Positions 7,021-13,439 are shown, numbered from the stretch's first letter. The stretch is 15,783 bases of DNA from Candidatus Methanoplasma sp. (GCA_031288985.1 JAITQH010000035.1:1-15783), one strand, 5' to 3'. Numbers and translations: made by a program. The notes: a model not told the origin generated them from the letters alone.

Positions 7021-7578
7021 TCACCCGAACAGTATGTCTGACAAAGCCTTGATCTCGCGATCCCAGATTGCCTGAAGGAGCGTCTCGTACTGCATGTCGA
7101 CCTCAACGGTGCCGTCCTCGTTCTGAATGATCAGACCGGAACGGATCCTGCCGTCGACCGCCACGGATTTCACTCCGAGGTCCTTTGCCGTGAACTTGTC
7201 GTTCTTGGACACGAACGCTTTGGATACTCCGATGACCGACTTGGCGGATTTGATCATCTGCTTGTATTGCTCGAGTTTCTCGGACTCGGGCGCAGACTCA
7301 AGCTCCGACAGGACGGACTCGAATGCCCGGGCGAGGATCTCCTTCTTCTTCGACAGGACGATCTTCTTGCTCTCCAGCTCGGCGCTGGACAGCTCCTGGC
7401 GCTTGAGGCGCTCGACCGTTTCTCTGAGCTTCTTGTCCTCTTTTTCTTTTAACTCGGCGATGGCCGCGTCCGCCTCGGCCTGTATGGCCGAGACCTCCAG
7501 GTCCTTCTCGGCGTTTATCTCCGAGATCCTGCGGTCGGCGGATGCGATTATCTCCTTCGTGACGTTGTCTAATGCCAT
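7021..7578 (-). CDS. atpE: A-type ATP synthase subunit E (peripheral stalk)
   Basis: E forms the peripheral stators with H, holding the A3B3 head against the membrane subunit. Seen: a long N-terminal coiled coil (about 1-100, rich in A/E/K with heptads such as ISEINAEKDLEVSAIQAEADAAIAE, then LSKKKEILARAFESVLSEL) and a globular C-terminal domain ending GTVEVDMQYETLLQAIWDREIKALSDILFG, which binds the head. At 185 aa it has normal length. The ATG at 7578 follows TGAGG by about 8 nt. A 17-nt gap separates it from atpK, and it overlaps atpC at its end. Confidence 0.95.
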   Translation of the reverse strand: MALDNVTKEIIASADRRISEINAEKDLEVSAIQAEADAAIAELKEKEDKKLRETVERLKRQELSSAELESKKIVLSKKKEILARAFESVLSELESAPESEKLEQYKQMIKSAKSVIGVSKAFVSKNDKFTAKDLGVKSVAVDGRIRSGLIIQNEDGTVEVDMQYETLLQAIWDREIKALSDILFG

Positions 7579-7595
7579 GGGCCGGCCTCAGACGA

Positions 7596-7823
7596 TTACA
7601 GCACGAAGAATGCCATTATAGCTATGACGAGACCGAATATGACGATCGTCTCGGGAAGGACCACGAATATCAGTGCTCTGCCGAATACACTGGGATCCTC
7701 TGTGATCGCACCGATCGCGGCCGCGGCCGCGTCCTTCTCACCAAGGCCGGATCCGATTCCTGCGAGTCCGACTGCGAGTCCTGCTCCGATCGCTATAAGT
7801 CCTGCTTCTGTTTCTATTGCCAT
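7596..7823 (-). CDS. atpK: A-type ATP synthase subunit K (c-ring proteolipid)
   Basis: Membrane rotor subunit that carries the coupling ion. Seen: one hairpin of 75 aa, with TM1 about 6-27 (glycine-rich AIGAGLAVGLAGIGSGLG) and TM2 about 49-74, with the ion-binding carboxylate E58 in LPETIVIFG. The polar loop is EKDAAAAAIGAITEDPSVFGR. The position that holds glutamine in classical Na+-binding c subunits (GQG) aligns by eye with E29 in GEK. Ion specificity cannot be settled by eye. The ATG at 7823 is preceded by AGAGGT with about 7 nt spacing and lies 2 nt after the atpI stop. A single hairpin means no gene duplication of the kind seen in some methanogens. Confidence 0.96.
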   Translation of the reverse strand: MAIETEAGLIAIGAGLAVGLAGIGSGLGEKDAAAAAIGAITEDPSVFGRALIFVVLPETIVIFGLVIAIMAFFVL

Positions 7824-7825
7824 TA

Positions 7826-9922
7826 TTATACCTCTTTTATTTCACTGTGTAAAATCGTTTTCTCGCGTTTGATTTTCAGGGGCTCGTACTTCACTCCGCC
7901 GCCGTCAAAGAATCTGGTCATGAACTCCACGAACTGCAGCCTGAGCGCGTGCAGCCCGGCGGAGAGTATGGCCAGGATCCATACGACAAGATGAAGGAGT
8001 CCCAACATCAACAGTCCGATGATGAGCATTATGGGACTTACGTGGAAGTCCGGGGTGTTTATCCCCATGATCATGCCGAACACGATGTAGTTGAACGCCA
8101 GCGCCATGCCCGCTTTGGACATGCCTATGGCCGCAAGACGGGCATATGAGAGCACATTCCCGATGAGTCCGGGCAGCTCGATCACCGCCTGCGCGCCTTC
8201 CGTCTCGAAGTTTATCACCGTTCCGATCAAAGTGAGCACCCCTCCGACTGCGACCAGGTACAGGGTGAGACCCTCGAACCCGTCGCCGTCGAACAGCACT
8301 CTTGTCAGACCGTAACACAGCACGACTATGCCTGTGAAAGCTATCAGCCAGCCTCCCTTCTCGAAGAGGGCCGCCTTGGGGCCGTGCTGTCTTGCCTTGT
8401 TGAGTATTCCGCATACGTATGCCAGAACCAGATGGATCAGACCGATGTACACGGAGATCTTGAGGAGGAACGTGACCTCCACAAGCTTCCCGACGCCGTG
8501 GTGGACGATGACGCCGTGCTCGTTGTGAACGATCTCGGGCAACAGGCCCTCAAACCAGGCGGGGAAGTCAACTTTAAGAAGCGCGTCCCATGAGACCTCT
8601 TTTCCGCCTGCGGTTATCAGCTCGTCCGCCACGCCCACAAAGTGCATTCCCAGGGCTTCTCCGAAGAAGAAGAATCCGAACAGGAACGCCCATATGCCTC
8701 CGAAGAAGAGGACGGTCGCGATGGCGCGCCAGTCCTTGTGGCGCGTGGTCTTCAGGCCGAATGCGCCCAGGATTATGAAAGGAATTGCGTAACCGCAGTC
8801 TCCCACCATGAATCCAAAGAACAGCGGGAGGAAGAATGTGAGCAGGATGGTCGGGTCTATCTCCTGATATTTGGGGACGGACACGAGGCTCACTGCGTAC
8901 TCGAACTCCTTTGCCACGAGGCCGTTGTTCTGCTTTGTGGGCGTCTTTTTGAATCTCTCCTCGGCATTCTCTTCGTCATGAAGGTTCCTGCCGCGGGTCT
9001 CCTCGATCTCGACATGGACGTCCCTGCCGAGTCTGGACTCTATCTCCGCCTTGACGGAATCGGCTTTCTTCGCCGGAACCCAGGCGTCCAAGATATAGGA
9101 GTAGTCGCTGACTGCGATCCTGAGCGGGACCTCTCCTTTGTTTATCTGTATGGAGAGTTCCTCGTCGGACGCTCTGAGGAATGTCTTGTACTTTTCCCTG
9201 TGGTCGTCCAGCTCATTCCCGATTGCTTTCAGTTCCGCGTCCAGCGCGGTCAGGCGCTGTTCCGCCGCCGAAAGTGCGGCGGTGGGGGATCCGGATCCTT
9301 CGGGAACTGCCGCTTCCGTGAATCCGAACTCCGAGAGTGCGGCCGCGGTCTTGTCCCTCTCCGAGGCCCTGACGAACGCCGCAACGGCCCCGCCTTCCTT
9401 CTTGCTGAAGGAGACGAAGTACTCTGCGTCGGGCAGGGATTTCAGAAACGGCGACGGGTCGCTGTCAACGGAACCGACGATCGAAGCGATCGAAGAGTAT
9501 CCAGAATAGAATTCAAGATCAATGGGAAGTTTCGCAAGAATACCCAGGTTTTTCTTTTTGGAGTTTAGTTCGGCGATCTGTTGGTTGAGGTCGTTCCGTT
9601 TGTCGAGAGTCTTCAGAATGTCGCTCTCGACATTCTCGACGCCTCCCGAAGCGATCTGCCTCTGCACATCCCAGGCCTCGACCCCGGCCGTGTCGGTCGT
9701 TTTGCCGACGGCCAGTTCCTTCTCCATCGCCCTCACCTTAAGCAGCCTTTCGGACGCTTTGGATGTGGCGGGCAGCGGAGATCCGATGGATATTCCGTCT
9801 GCGCCGGTGGTATGATCGATCAGGTGGAGCGCTTGCACATCATAAAAGACCTCGATGGCCTCGTCAAGACGAGGCTTCGTGCCCACGATCACAACCCTGC
9901 TCATCGACTCAGGAAGCAGCAT
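7826..9922 (-). CDS. atpI: A-type ATP synthase subunit I (membrane stator, V-type a family)
   Basis: Forms the ion half-channels beside the c-ring and anchors the peripheral stalks. Seen: a cytosolic N-terminal half (1-345) with two coiled-coil stretches (about 100-125 and 215-250) and the family opening MLLPESMSRVVIVGTK. A membrane half follows, with hydrophobic segments from about 355 to 655. The essential channel arginine is R595 in LSYARLAAIGMSKAG, and a second conserved arginine, R661, lies in LHALRLQFVEF. At 698 aa it has normal length. ATG 9922 fits the family's M-x-x-P-x-x-M start and has GAGAGG about 8 nt upstream; it overlaps the end of atpH by 14 nt. An internal ATG at 9904 is a weaker alternative. 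Confidence 0.97.
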   Translation of the reverse strand: MLLPESMSRVVIVGTKPRLDEAIEVFYDVQALHLIDHTTGADGISIGSPLPATSKASERLLKVRAMEKELAVGKTTDTAGVEAWDVQRQIASGGVENVESDILKTLDKRNDLNQQIAELNSKKKNLGILAKLPIDLEFYSGYSSIASIVGSVDSDPSPFLKSLPDAEYFVSFSKKEGGAVAAFVRASERDKTAAALSEFGFTEAAVPEGSGSPTAALSAAEQRLTALDAELKAIGNELDDHREKYKTFLRASDEELSIQINKGEVPLRIAVSDYSYILDAWVPAKKADSVKAEIESRLGRDVHVEIEETRGRNLHDEENAEERFKKTPTKQNNGLVAKEFEYAVSLVSVPKYQEIDPTILLTFFLPLFFGFMVGDCGYAIPFIILGAFGLKTTRHKDWRAIATVLFFGGIWAFLFGFFFFGEALGMHFVGVADELITAGGKEVSWDALLKVDFPAWFEGLLPEIVHNEHGVIVHHGVGKLVEVTFLLKISVYIGLIHLVLAYVCGILNKARQHGPKAALFEKGGWLIAFTGIVVLCYGLTRVLFDGDGFEGLTLYLVAVGGVLTLIGTVINFETEGAQAVIELPGLIGNVLSYARLAAIGMSKAGMALAFNYIVFGMIMGINTPDFHVSPIMLIIGLLMLGLLHLVVWILAILSAGLHALRLQFVEFMTRFFDGGGVKYEPLKIKREKTILHSEIKEV

Positions 9923-10241
9923 TTATGGTCCTCTCGAATTCTTTTACAAGGAAATCGTTGACTTTCTTGATTTTTTTCTCGGACGACGCCTCCAGGGATT
10001 CGGCTTCCTTCTCGCCTGCGGCGAGCGTTACTTCCTTCTCCCTGTCGATGGCGGCCTGCTCTTTCGACGTAACGGACTCATAATTGCCGCGGAGGTCGGA
10101 CTCGGTGTCCCTGATCCTCTTCACAGAATCTCTGCGGGCCTCGGCTATGGCTGTTTTTTTGTCTGCTTCGGCCTTCACGACCTTGGCTGCGGCCTCTGCT
10201 TCGGCCGCCTTTATTTCCGATAGTATGTCAGTTCGGCTCAA
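9909..10241 (-). CDS. atpH: A-type ATP synthase subunit H (peripheral stalk), TTG start
   Basis: First gene of the operon. It is a 110-aa, almost wholly helical protein, rich in A/E/K, with a long right-handed-type coiled coil (about 5-100: ILSEIKAAEAEAAAKVVKAEADKK ... EKKIKKVNDFLVKEFERTI), as expected for the E-H stator partner. The start codon is TTG (10241-10239). It is supported by GGGGAG 6-7 nt upstream, by the family-typical N-terminus, and by the lack of a nearby in-frame ATG. A rare start codon on a stator subunit present in two or three copies may hold its translation down. Confidence 0.92.
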   Translation of the reverse strand: MSRTDILSEIKAAEAEAAAKVVKAEADKKTAIAEARRDSVKRIRDTESDLRGNYESVTSKEQAAIDREKEVTLAAGEKEAESLEASSEKKIKKVNDFLVKEFERTINAAS

Positions 10242-10280
10242 TTTACACTCCCCGACTTAGTGCGCTTCGTATCGCATGAT

Positions 10281-10291
10281 TGTACTTAAGG
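10281..10291 (-). promoter_or_regulatory. Probable TATA box of the ATP synthase operon
   Basis: The minus strand reads CTTAAGTACA about 45 nt before the atpH TTG. It is the most TATA-like element in the 80-bp gap to the dCMP deaminase gene and would leave a leader of about 20 nt carrying the GGGGAG Shine-Dalgarno. A weak match to consensus. No separate terminator for the deaminase gene is evident, so read-through from it is possible. Confidence 0.4.
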
Positions 10292-10321
10292 CTAATCGTT
10301 CATTCACTGCGCGGCAGAACG

Positions 10322-10786
10322 TCAGATGTCGATTCCTCCGTTGTCGGGAAACCGGCGTATCTTCATCTGGGTCTCGGACAGCAGTTCCTTGGACAGGTCG
10401 TCCATATATCCCAGCTTGTAGACCACTTCGGATATTCCGGAGTTTATGAGTATCTTGGCGCACATGGAGCACGGGAACGTTGTCGAGTATATCGTTGCGC
10501 CGTTCACGCTCACTCCGAAGTAGGCCGCCTGGGCGACCGCGTTCTGTTCTGCGTGCACCCCGCGGCAAAGCTCGTGCCTGGTGCCGGACGGTATGTCCAT
10601 CTGCTCCCTTATGCATCCCAGCTCCTCGCAGTGGCGCGTGCCTTTCGGGGACCCGTTGTAGCCTGTGGAGAGGATGTGTTTGTCCTTGACTATGACCGCG
10701 CCTACGCGCCGGCGGACGCACGTCGATCTCGACGACACCAACTCGGCCATGTCCATGAAGTATTGATCGTTGGAGGGCCTTTCCAT
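10322..10786 (-). CDS. Deoxycytidylate (dCMP) deaminase-like zinc enzyme
   Basis: Members of this family deaminate dCMP to dUMP, feeding thymidylate synthesis. Seen: a cytidine-deaminase fold of 154 aa with zinc and catalytic residues H78 and E80 in GVHAEQNAV and C106/C109 in TTFPCSMCAK. The N-terminal strand is VRRRVGAVIVKDKHILSTGYNG, followed by TRHCEELGCIRE, an extra Cys/His-containing insert typical of dCMP deaminases and ComEB-like proteins, which may hold a second zinc. The ATG at 10786 has no Shine-Dalgarno, but a TATA box sits 20 nt upstream, so the mRNA is probably leaderless. It faces the signal peptidase gene across a 121-bp divergent promoter region. The exact substrate, dCMP versus another cytosine nucleotide, is inferred. 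Confidence 0.9.
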   Translation of the reverse strand: MERPSNDQYFMDMAELVSSRSTCVRRRVGAVIVKDKHILSTGYNGSPKGTRHCEELGCIREQMDIPSGTRHELCRGVHAEQNAVAQAAYFGVSVNGATIYSTTFPCSMCAKILINSGISEVVYKLGYMDDLSKELLSETQMKIRRFPDNGGIDI

Positions 10787-10804
10787 ATGCGGTAATCTCG
10801 CCGC

Positions 10805-10820
10805 CGATATAACATCTTTT
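10805..10820 (-). promoter_or_regulatory. TATA box for a leaderless dCMP deaminase transcript
   Basis: The minus strand reads AAAAGATGTTATATCGG. TTATAT occupies 10812-10807 and the purine-rich upstream bases serve as BRE. With 20 nt between TATA and the ATG at 10786, transcription should begin at or next to the start codon. The TGTTATATCGGCG string recurs in front of tiaS. Confidence 0.65.
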
Positions 10821-10875
10821 CATGCAGATCGCGGTTTTCGATCGTTCATTTTGAATCGGGCCGACCGGACACATC

Positions 10876-10885
10876 TTTTATTAAC
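10876..10885 (+). promoter_or_regulatory. TATA box for the signal peptidase gene
   Basis: TTTTATTAAC is centred about 27 nt before the ATG at 10908, the spacing expected for a leaderless transcript. This decides the start: an in-frame ATG at 10890 would lie upstream of the predicted transcription start. Confidence 0.6.
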
Positions 10886-10907
10886 AAGCATGGGAGTATC
10901 AGTGCCG

Positions 10908-11765
10908 ATGGAAAGGGATACCAGAAATATGCTCATCGTTGTGATCGTGGTCATCGCCGCGGTCTTCGCCGCCTTCGGCGGCCTGGTCAGTTCCTCGGGC
11001 GTCAGCCCTCCGTTCACCACCGTTGATTCGCAGAGCATGCAGCACGGCGTCGGATCTCAGATAGGGATAATAGACACCGGAGATCTCATGGTCGTCAAAT
11101 CTCCCGATAAGGTCTCCATACTTTCGTATGTGGAAGGATATCAGAGCGGCCATTCGTCCTTCGGAAACTACGGGGACGTAATAATATACGAACGCGGAGG
11201 CGGAAAGAATCCCGTCATACACCGCGCGATCTTATATCTGGAATACAACGGAAACAGCACATGGGCCGCTCCGTCCCTTGCCGGATATCCGTCCGAACTG
11301 TGGTATTCCACGGGGGGAGGGGATTACAACAATCTGAGCGGCGTCCTCACCATGAGGGACCTGCGCTACACCCACGCCCTGGACGTCAATCTGAACCTTG
11401 ACGACCTGGCCGAGAACACCCCTTGGTCCGGTTATATCACAATGGGCGACAACAACACCCTTTTTGACCAGAGCATAGGCATCAGCGACGGTCCTGTAAA
11501 AATCGACGGCATAAAGTCCGTCGCTTGGATCGAGGTCCCCTGGCTGGGTTCTGTGAAGATGCTCCTTGCCGGCAAAGGCTCCGTTCTCGATCAGCAGGTG
11601 CCGAACACCATACCGAGCATGGCGGCCGTGTGCGTGGCCATAATCTTCATGTTCATAGGATTTAACTTCCTGTTGGATCACAGAATATATTCGGCGGAGG
11701 GCCGTGCGCTGAAAAAGAAAGAGACCCCCACCCCTCCGTTTCCACTGGAACACGAAAACGAATGA
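10908..11765 (+). CDS. Signal peptidase I, archaeal/ER type (S26B)
   Basis: Membrane protease that removes signal peptides from secreted proteins. Seen: an N-terminal anchor (about 8-26), nucleophile S43 in VDSQSMQ, the Box with H105 in NPVIHRAI (histidine instead of the bacterial lysine general base), and D181 in YITMGDNN. A C-terminal TM helix (about 236-256) and a charged cytosolic tail follow. The 285 aa are longer than minimal archaeal enzymes because of inserts around 112-170. The tail residues 272-281 (ETPTPPFPLE) are encoded by DNA that doubles as a perfect-looking Origin Recognition Box. It is the only plus-strand gene to the left of orc1 and converges on it. Confidence 0.9.
   Translation: MERDTRNMLIVVIVVIAAVFAAFGGLVSSSGVSPPFTTVDSQSMQHGVGSQIGIIDTGDLMVVKSPDKVSILSYVEGYQSGHSSFGNYGDVIIYERGGGKNPVIHRAILYLEYNGNSTWAAPSLAGYPSELWYSTGGGDYNNLSGVLTMRDLRYTHALDVNLNLDDLAENTPWSGYITMGDNNTLFDQSIGISDGPVKIDGIKSVAWIEVPWLGSVKMLLAGKGSVLDQQVPNTIPSMAAVCVAIIFMFIGFNFLLDHRIYSAEGRALKKKETPTPPFPLEHENE
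11723..11750 (-). other. Origin Recognition Box (ORB-A), inside the signal peptidase coding tail
   Basis: Read on the minus strand, the dyad TTCCAGTGGAAA (11750-11739) is followed by a G-string (11738-11723) of the form CGGAGGGGTGGGGGTC. This is the layout of archaeal ORBs bound by Orc1/Cdc6: a short dyad contacted by the wHTH and AAA+ domains, with a G-rich element on one side. It matches ORB-B at 25 of 28 positions. It lies 40 bp beyond the 3' end of orc1. Confidence 0.8.
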
Positions 11766-11773
11766 ACGCCCAT

Positions 11774-11811
11774 AAAACAGAAAAAAATCACATCAAAGTG
11801 GTCTGTTTTTT
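11774..11811. terminator. Bidirectional terminator between the convergent signal peptidase and orc1 genes
   Basis: AAAACAGA (11774-11781) and TCTGTTTT (11802-11809) form an 8-bp perfect inverted repeat. On the plus strand a T6 run closes the second arm; on the minus strand a T7 run lies directly after the orc1 stop codon. One arm lies within the last codons of orc1. The symmetry suits termination of both convergent transcripts. Confidence 0.6.
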
Positions 11812-13068
11812 GGGTTTGTAATTCAGGAGAGGCTTGAAGACTTCGTCCCTTGATATCATCTCGACTATGTCGTTCGTGATGTTCAGCTCTATCTCCTTTG
11901 TCCTTCCGTTCCTTCCGTAGGACTTCACTATGGCATGGATGATGCCGAGCATGTCGAGTTCTGAGATTATGTTGGTGATCCTTCTCTGAGTAAGCACTTG
12001 GTGCCCCAGAACCCCGCATATCTCGCTGTACATGGAATACACCTCCCCGGTTGTCATCCTGTTCTTCTTGATGTCTTCGTTGTCTCTGTTCCTTATGATG
12101 CTCATAAGAACTATCTTAGATTGCATGGGCATCGTTTTTATGACCTCGCTGACGGCGTCCAGCTCGATCCTGCTTCTTGCATAGTTGACATGCGCCTCGG
12201 TGATCTTGGTATCGCCGTTCCTTTCTGCGATGTCGGCCGCGATCCTCAGAAGATCCAACGCTCTTCTTGCGTCTCCCGAGTCCTGAGCGGATATGGCGGC
12301 GCAGTAAGGAATGACCGCTTCATCCAATATTCCCGGATTGAATGCCGTGTCTGCTCTTTCTCTGAGAATATCCTTCAGCTGTTCCGGGGTGTATGAGGTG
12401 AATATTATCTTCTCTTCTCCGAGCCTGCTTTTTATTTTAGTGCTCAGAAGCTCGGTAAACTTTGTGTTGTTGGTTATTCCGATGATCGACACCTGCGATT
12501 TTTTCAGTATCTCGTTCATCGTTGTAAGGAAGTAGAATATCTCATCTCCCTTCTTCTGAAACGCCATGTCTATTTCGTCCAACACAACTATGAACACTTT
12601 GTCTTCTCCGTCGATGTAGCTCACAAGCGTTTCGTATACCTTGTCAAAACTCCATCCTGTGAACGGTATTTTCTTTTCGTGCTCTTTTATTATCTGATTG
12701 GAGATGTTGTAAAGTATAGATGTCGGCGCGTCGACGACCTCGCAGTTCACGTATACGTAGCAGCAATTCTCTTCATCGGGATCTGCTTTCTTGAGTTCCC
12801 TTTCGATATAGCTCAGAACCGCGGTCTTTCCCGTTCCTGTTCTTCCTGTTATGAGTATATTGGACGGTTTGAATTTTTGAAGGGACGGAGCGATTATCTC
12901 TGCGATCTGTTCGATCTCCCTGTCCCTGTGCGGCAATTGAATGGGTATGAACGTATTCTGAAGAACGTTCCTGTTCTTGATCAGATTGTTCCTTTTTGCC
13001 GTGAACGGCGTGAAAATGGATTCCCGATGCACTTCTTTCTTTTCAGGAATCTTATCTTCGCCGTTCAT
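11788..13068 (-). CDS. orc1: Orc1/Cdc6 replication initiator
   Basis: Recognises origin DNA and recruits the MCM helicase. Numbered from ATG 13068 (426 aa): AAA+ domain with Walker A GRTGTGKT (75-82), the initiator-specific helical insert after VYVNCEVVDAPTSILYNIS, Walker B VVLDEID (161-167), sensor 1 GITNN (197-201) and sensor 2 arginine in SGDARRALDLL (264-274). A C-terminal winged helix (about 305-405) ends in a basic/polar tail, KPKKQTTLM. ATG 13068 is chosen because GGCGGTGGAAG precedes it; the frame extends to a TTG at 13098 that is probably beyond the transcript start. It has its own promoter and is flanked by two ORBs, the classical arrangement of an initiator gene beside its origin. 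Confidence 0.96.
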   Translation of the reverse strand: MNGEDKIPEKKEVHRESIFTPFTAKRNNLIKNRNVLQNTFIPIQLPHRDREIEQIAEIIAPSLQKFKPSNILITGRTGTGKTAVLSYIERELKKADPDEENCCYVYVNCEVVDAPTSILYNISNQIIKEHEKKIPFTGWSFDKVYETLVSYIDGEDKVFIVVLDEIDMAFQKKGDEIFYFLTTMNEILKKSQVSIIGITNNTKFTELLSTKIKSRLGEEKIIFTSYTPEQLKDILRERADTAFNPGILDEAVIPYCAAISAQDSGDARRALDLLRIAADIAERNGDTKITEAHVNYARSRIELDAVSEVIKTMPMQSKIVLMSIIRNRDNEDIKKNRMTTGEVYSMYSEICGVLGHQVLTQRRITNIISELDMLGIIHAIVKSYGRNGRTKEIELNITNDIVEMISRDEVFKPLLNYKPKKQTTLM

Positions 13069-13099
13069 CTTCCACCGCCTTTGTGCGGATGCCGTCAAT

Positions 13100-13110
13100 C
13101 ATATATTTTA
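13100..13110 (-). promoter_or_regulatory. TATA box of orc1
   Basis: The minus strand reads TAAAATATATG. It is about 36 nt before the ATG at 13068, leaving a leader of roughly 10 nt with the GGCGGTGGAAG Shine-Dalgarno. The mini-ORB lies immediately upstream, which would allow the initiator to regulate its own gene. Confidence 0.6.
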
Positions 13111-13125
13111 CTTGTCTGAAAGTTC

Positions 13126-13142
13126 GTTGAAACCGAGGGTGT
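13126..13142 (+). other. Degenerate mini-ORB between two divergent TATA boxes
   Basis: GTTGAAACCGAGGGTGT resembles the right half of ORB-A (GTGGAAACGGAGGG...), with 12 of the first 14 positions identical. It lies between the orc1 TATA (13100-13110) and the plus-strand TATA (13146-13155). The dyad's left half is not kept, so it is at best a mini-ORB. Confidence 0.4.
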
Positions 13143-13145
13143 CTG

Positions 13146-13188
13146 TATTTTATAACTGAACGATAATAGGGATTCGGCTCAACCGAAT
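13146..13188 (+). promoter_or_regulatory. TATA box and early hairpin of the miniprotein gene
   Basis: TATTTTATAA (13146-13155) is a good TATA box. Transcription would start around 13176-13180, within or at a 6-bp perfect hairpin, ATTCGG (13172-13177), loop CTCAA, CCGAAT (13183-13188). The hairpin may structure the mRNA 5' end or be an operator at the start site. Confidence 0.5.
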
Positions 13189-13204
13189 AACGGAGATGGA
13201 AGAT

Positions 13205-13291
13205 ATGAGAGGATGGCTTGTCATAGGTGCATGCATATTGGGAATAGCGGCGTTCGTAGGGCTTCTTTGGGTCATAGGCGCATATCTTTGA
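13205..13291 (+). CDS. 28-aa membrane miniprotein inside the origin region
   Basis: ATG AGA GGA TGG ... encodes MRGWLVIGACILGIAAFVGL followed by LWVIGAYL and a TGA stop. It is a single hydrophobic helix with a GxxxG-like glycine/alanine pattern and one cysteine. It has a TATA box, GGAG about 9 nt before the ATG, and stands alone between orc1 and the OB-fold gene. An in-frame ATG at 13196 would give 31 aa (adding MED), but the GGAG would then touch the start codon. No function is recognised. The TATA/Shine-Dalgarno/stop layout favours a real gene over chance, but at this length it remains uncertain. Confidence 0.5.
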   Translation: MRGWLVIGACILGIAAFVGLLWVIGAYL

Positions 13292-13356
13292 TTGCTTGCA
13301 TATGATATTTTGAGTCCTCCGACAGAGATCGGAAGACGGTATGCACTCAATTAAGT

Positions 13357-13384
13357 TTCCAGTGGAAATGGGGGGGTGGGGGTG
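13357..13384 (+). other. Origin Recognition Box (ORB-B)
   Basis: TTCCAGTGGAAA (13357-13368; the dyad extends to 13 bp as TTTCCAGTGGAAA from 13356) is followed by a G-string with the pattern TG7TG5TG (13369-13384). It is nearly identical to ORB-A and in opposite orientation, so the two G-strings point outward from orc1. The dyad plus one-sided G-string is the known ORB architecture in Pyrococcus and Sulfolobus. Confidence 0.85.
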
Positions 13385-13415
13385 TACGGCCGTATGCCGT
13401 TACCGACTAATTGCA

Positions 13416-13439
13416 GCAGGTTTCGTTATTAACGCCTGC
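13416..13439 (+). promoter_or_regulatory. Palindromic TATA promoter of the OB-fold gene
   Basis: Nested inverted repeats GCAGG (13416-13420)/CCTGC (13435-13439) and CGTT (13424-13427)/AACG (13431-13434) surround the TATA-like GTTATTAAC. Its centre is about 27 nt before the ATG at 13455, so the transcript should be leaderless. A symmetrical repeat over the TATA box suggests an operator for a dimeric repressor, or simply a fold-back. Confidence 0.5.

Noticed and set aside
10257..10874. Minus-strand 205-aa open frame over the dCMP deaminase gene.
   Set aside because: It is a frame-shifted shadow; the 154-aa frame holds all zinc and catalytic residues.
10811..10880. Direct repeat ACATCTTTT in the divergent promoter region (near 10812 and 10871).
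   Set aside because: Nine bases in AT-rich promoter sequence; one copy is part of the deaminase BRE and the other lies next to the signal peptidase TATA, so no separate element is needed to explain it.
13326..13336. AGATCGGAAGA, identical to the first 11 bases of a common Illumina adapter, with a poly-G run about 35 bp later.
   Set aside because: The match ends after 11 bases and the surrounding sequence continues normally. The poly-G belongs to an ORB whose near-twin exists 1.6 kb away, so it is not simply a sequencing artefact. Read mapping over 13300-13400 would still be prudent.
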